A DNA stretch of 64,000 bases from Burkholderiales bacterium. Lineage in GTDB: Bacteria > Pseudomonadota > Gammaproteobacteria > Burkholderiales > Burkholderiaceae_E. Both the position numbers and the translations under genes were made by a program. Positions 63,262 to 64,000 of this stretch are shown one piece after another. Each line of letters begins with the position of its first letter. The first letter of the stretch is position 1. The stretch is from the NCBI GenBank assembly GCA_026399875.1, contig JAPLQF010000014.1, positions 1 through 64,000 of the forward strand. The letters run 5' to 3'. The notes under the pieces were generated by a model. That model searched no databases. It was given only the letters and a program-made list of their open reading frames with translations, and was not told where the DNA came from.

Positions 63262-64000
63262 TCAGTGATGGGCTTCGAGCTTGAAGATGCTGACCGCAGC
63301 CAGCAGTCGCGCGGCCTGATCCTTCAGGCTTTCTGCGGCGGCTGCCGACTCCTCCACCAGCGCGACGTTCTGCTGGGTCATGCGATCGAGGTCCGAGACC
63401 GCGTCACCCACCTGATTGATCCCGCTGGACTGCTCCTGCGTGGCGGTGCTGATCTCGCCGATCAGGACCGCGACCTGACGTACCTGGGTGACCACATCGG
63501 TCATCGTGATACCGGCATCGCTCACCAGTTTTGATCCCTGCTCGACGCTGGCCGAGCTTGCGCCGATCAGGGTCTTGATCTCCTGGGCCGCCGAGGCGCT
63601 TCGCTGCGCGAGGTTGCGCACTTCGCTGGCCACAACCGCGAAGCCGCGGCCCTGTTCGCCGGCGCGTGCAGCCTCGACCGCCGCATTCAGCGCGAGGATG
63701 TTGGTCTGGAAGGCGATGCCGTCGATGACGCCGATGATGTCCGCGATTCGCCGGCTCGACTCGGTGATCTGTGTCATGGTCTTGACGATCTGTTCGACCG
63801 CCGCGCCGCCGCGTGCGGCCGCCTCGCTCGCGCTGCTCGCCATGTCGCTTGCCTGGCGCGACGACTCGGCGTTGTTCAGCGCGGTCGAGCGTATTTCGTC
63901 CATCGATGCCGCGGTTTCCTGCAGATTGCAGGCCTGCTGCTCGGTGCGCCGGCTCAGGTCGTTATTGCCGCTCGCGATCTCGGACGTGCCGGTGGCGATA
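63262..64000 (-). CDS. Methyl-accepting chemotaxis protein (partial, N-terminus outside window)
   Basis: The frame stays open to the end of the window, so sensor and membrane parts are missing. The visible 245 residues are the cytoplasmic signalling coiled coil: [18 protein letters not shown] (adaptation region), the conserved hairpin tip [40 protein letters not shown], and the second methylation region [18 protein letters not shown]. It signals through CheW and CheA. Cys replaces the usual Ser in QQASNLQETAA. It is in the same direction as HiPIP, 80 bp upstream of it. Confidence 0.95.
   Translation of the reverse strand, partial: IATGTSEIASGNNDLSRRTEQQACNLQETAASMDEIRSTALNNAESSRQASDMASSASEAAARGGAAVEQIVKTMTQITESSRRIADIIGVIDGIAFQTNILALNAAVEAARAGEQGRGFAVVASEVRNLAQRSASAAQEIKTLIGASSASVEQGSKLVSDAGITMTDVVTQVRQVAVLIGEISTATQEQSSGINQVGDAVSDLDRMTQQNVALVEESAAAAESLKDQAARLLAAVSIFKLEAHH

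Overview
The window is a compact, high-GC, two-strand chromosomal segment. Many genes overlap by ATGA. It looks like a member of the Burkholderiales (Betaproteobacteria). Supporting points are two periplasmic Bug/TctC solute receptors, the gene order fmdB - DUF502 - aspS - nudB - ybhP-like - clsB, an HD/ACAD/acyl-CoA ligase-rich catabolic repertoire, and an AspRS of the non-discriminating type. A tetraheme reaction-centre cytochrome (PufC) next to a high-potential iron-sulfur protein (HiPIP), under a PpsR/CrtJ-like site, suggests ancestry or present capacity for anoxygenic phototrophy. No pufLM or bch gene is visible here, so this is an inference. I see no rRNA, tRNA, CRISPR array, insertion sequence or prophage.

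Layout. 0-8 kb: the end of gltD, then two acyl-CoA ligases, a TetR regulator, a Baeyer-Villiger-type monooxygenase and a citryl-CoA-lyase-like enzyme in a tight catabolic unit. 8-16.5 kb: TauD-type dioxygenase, MFS carrier, cold-shock gene with a structured leader, glycine-zipper lipoprotein, amidase, MaoC hydratase, DsbA-fold isomerase, Hsp15 and a cytochrome P450. 16.5-26.5 kb: mtnA plus a class II aldolase (candidate DHAP shunt for methylthioadenosine salvage), a MOSC protein, uvrA divergent from ssb, homogentisate dioxygenase, a zinc-free alcohol-dehydrogenase-like reductase and a Bug receptor. 26.7-36.1 kb: an uninterrupted plus-strand run from fmdB through aspS, nudB, the YbhP-like phosphodiesterase and clsB, into a DNA repair unit (metallo-beta-lactamase exonuclease, ATP-dependent ligase, DUF429 RNase H-fold protein).

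36.1-49 kb: a ParE-type toxin-antitoxin pair, a second Bug receptor, an HD-domain protein, an acyl-CoA ligase with two acyl-CoA dehydrogenases, and a complete dipeptide-type ABC importer with a hotdog thioesterase. 49-57 kb: the ligase-associated Lhr helicase, a halohydrin dehalogenase-like protein, an FAD amine oxidoreductase with an ornithine-cyclodeaminase-family protein, and the ligase-associated nuclease PdeM. The repair genes exo, lig, lhr and pdeM, usually one cluster, are therefore split into three places within 23 kb, with catabolic and transport genes between them. 55.5-64 kb: GT39 glycosyltransferase and nudC, NTF2-like protein, membrane fatty-acid/sterol hydroxylase, split DUF1214/DUF1254 proteins, an SDR, pufC, HiPIP and a truncated chemotaxis receptor.

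Read together, the segment mixes core functions (repair, tRNA charging, nucleotide hygiene, cardiolipin) with many oxidative and CoA-dependent degradation genes. This suits a metabolically versatile organism that uses hydrophobic or terpenoid/steroid-like substrates. Short tandem repeats of 9-15 bp recur at gene ends and in linkers across the window.
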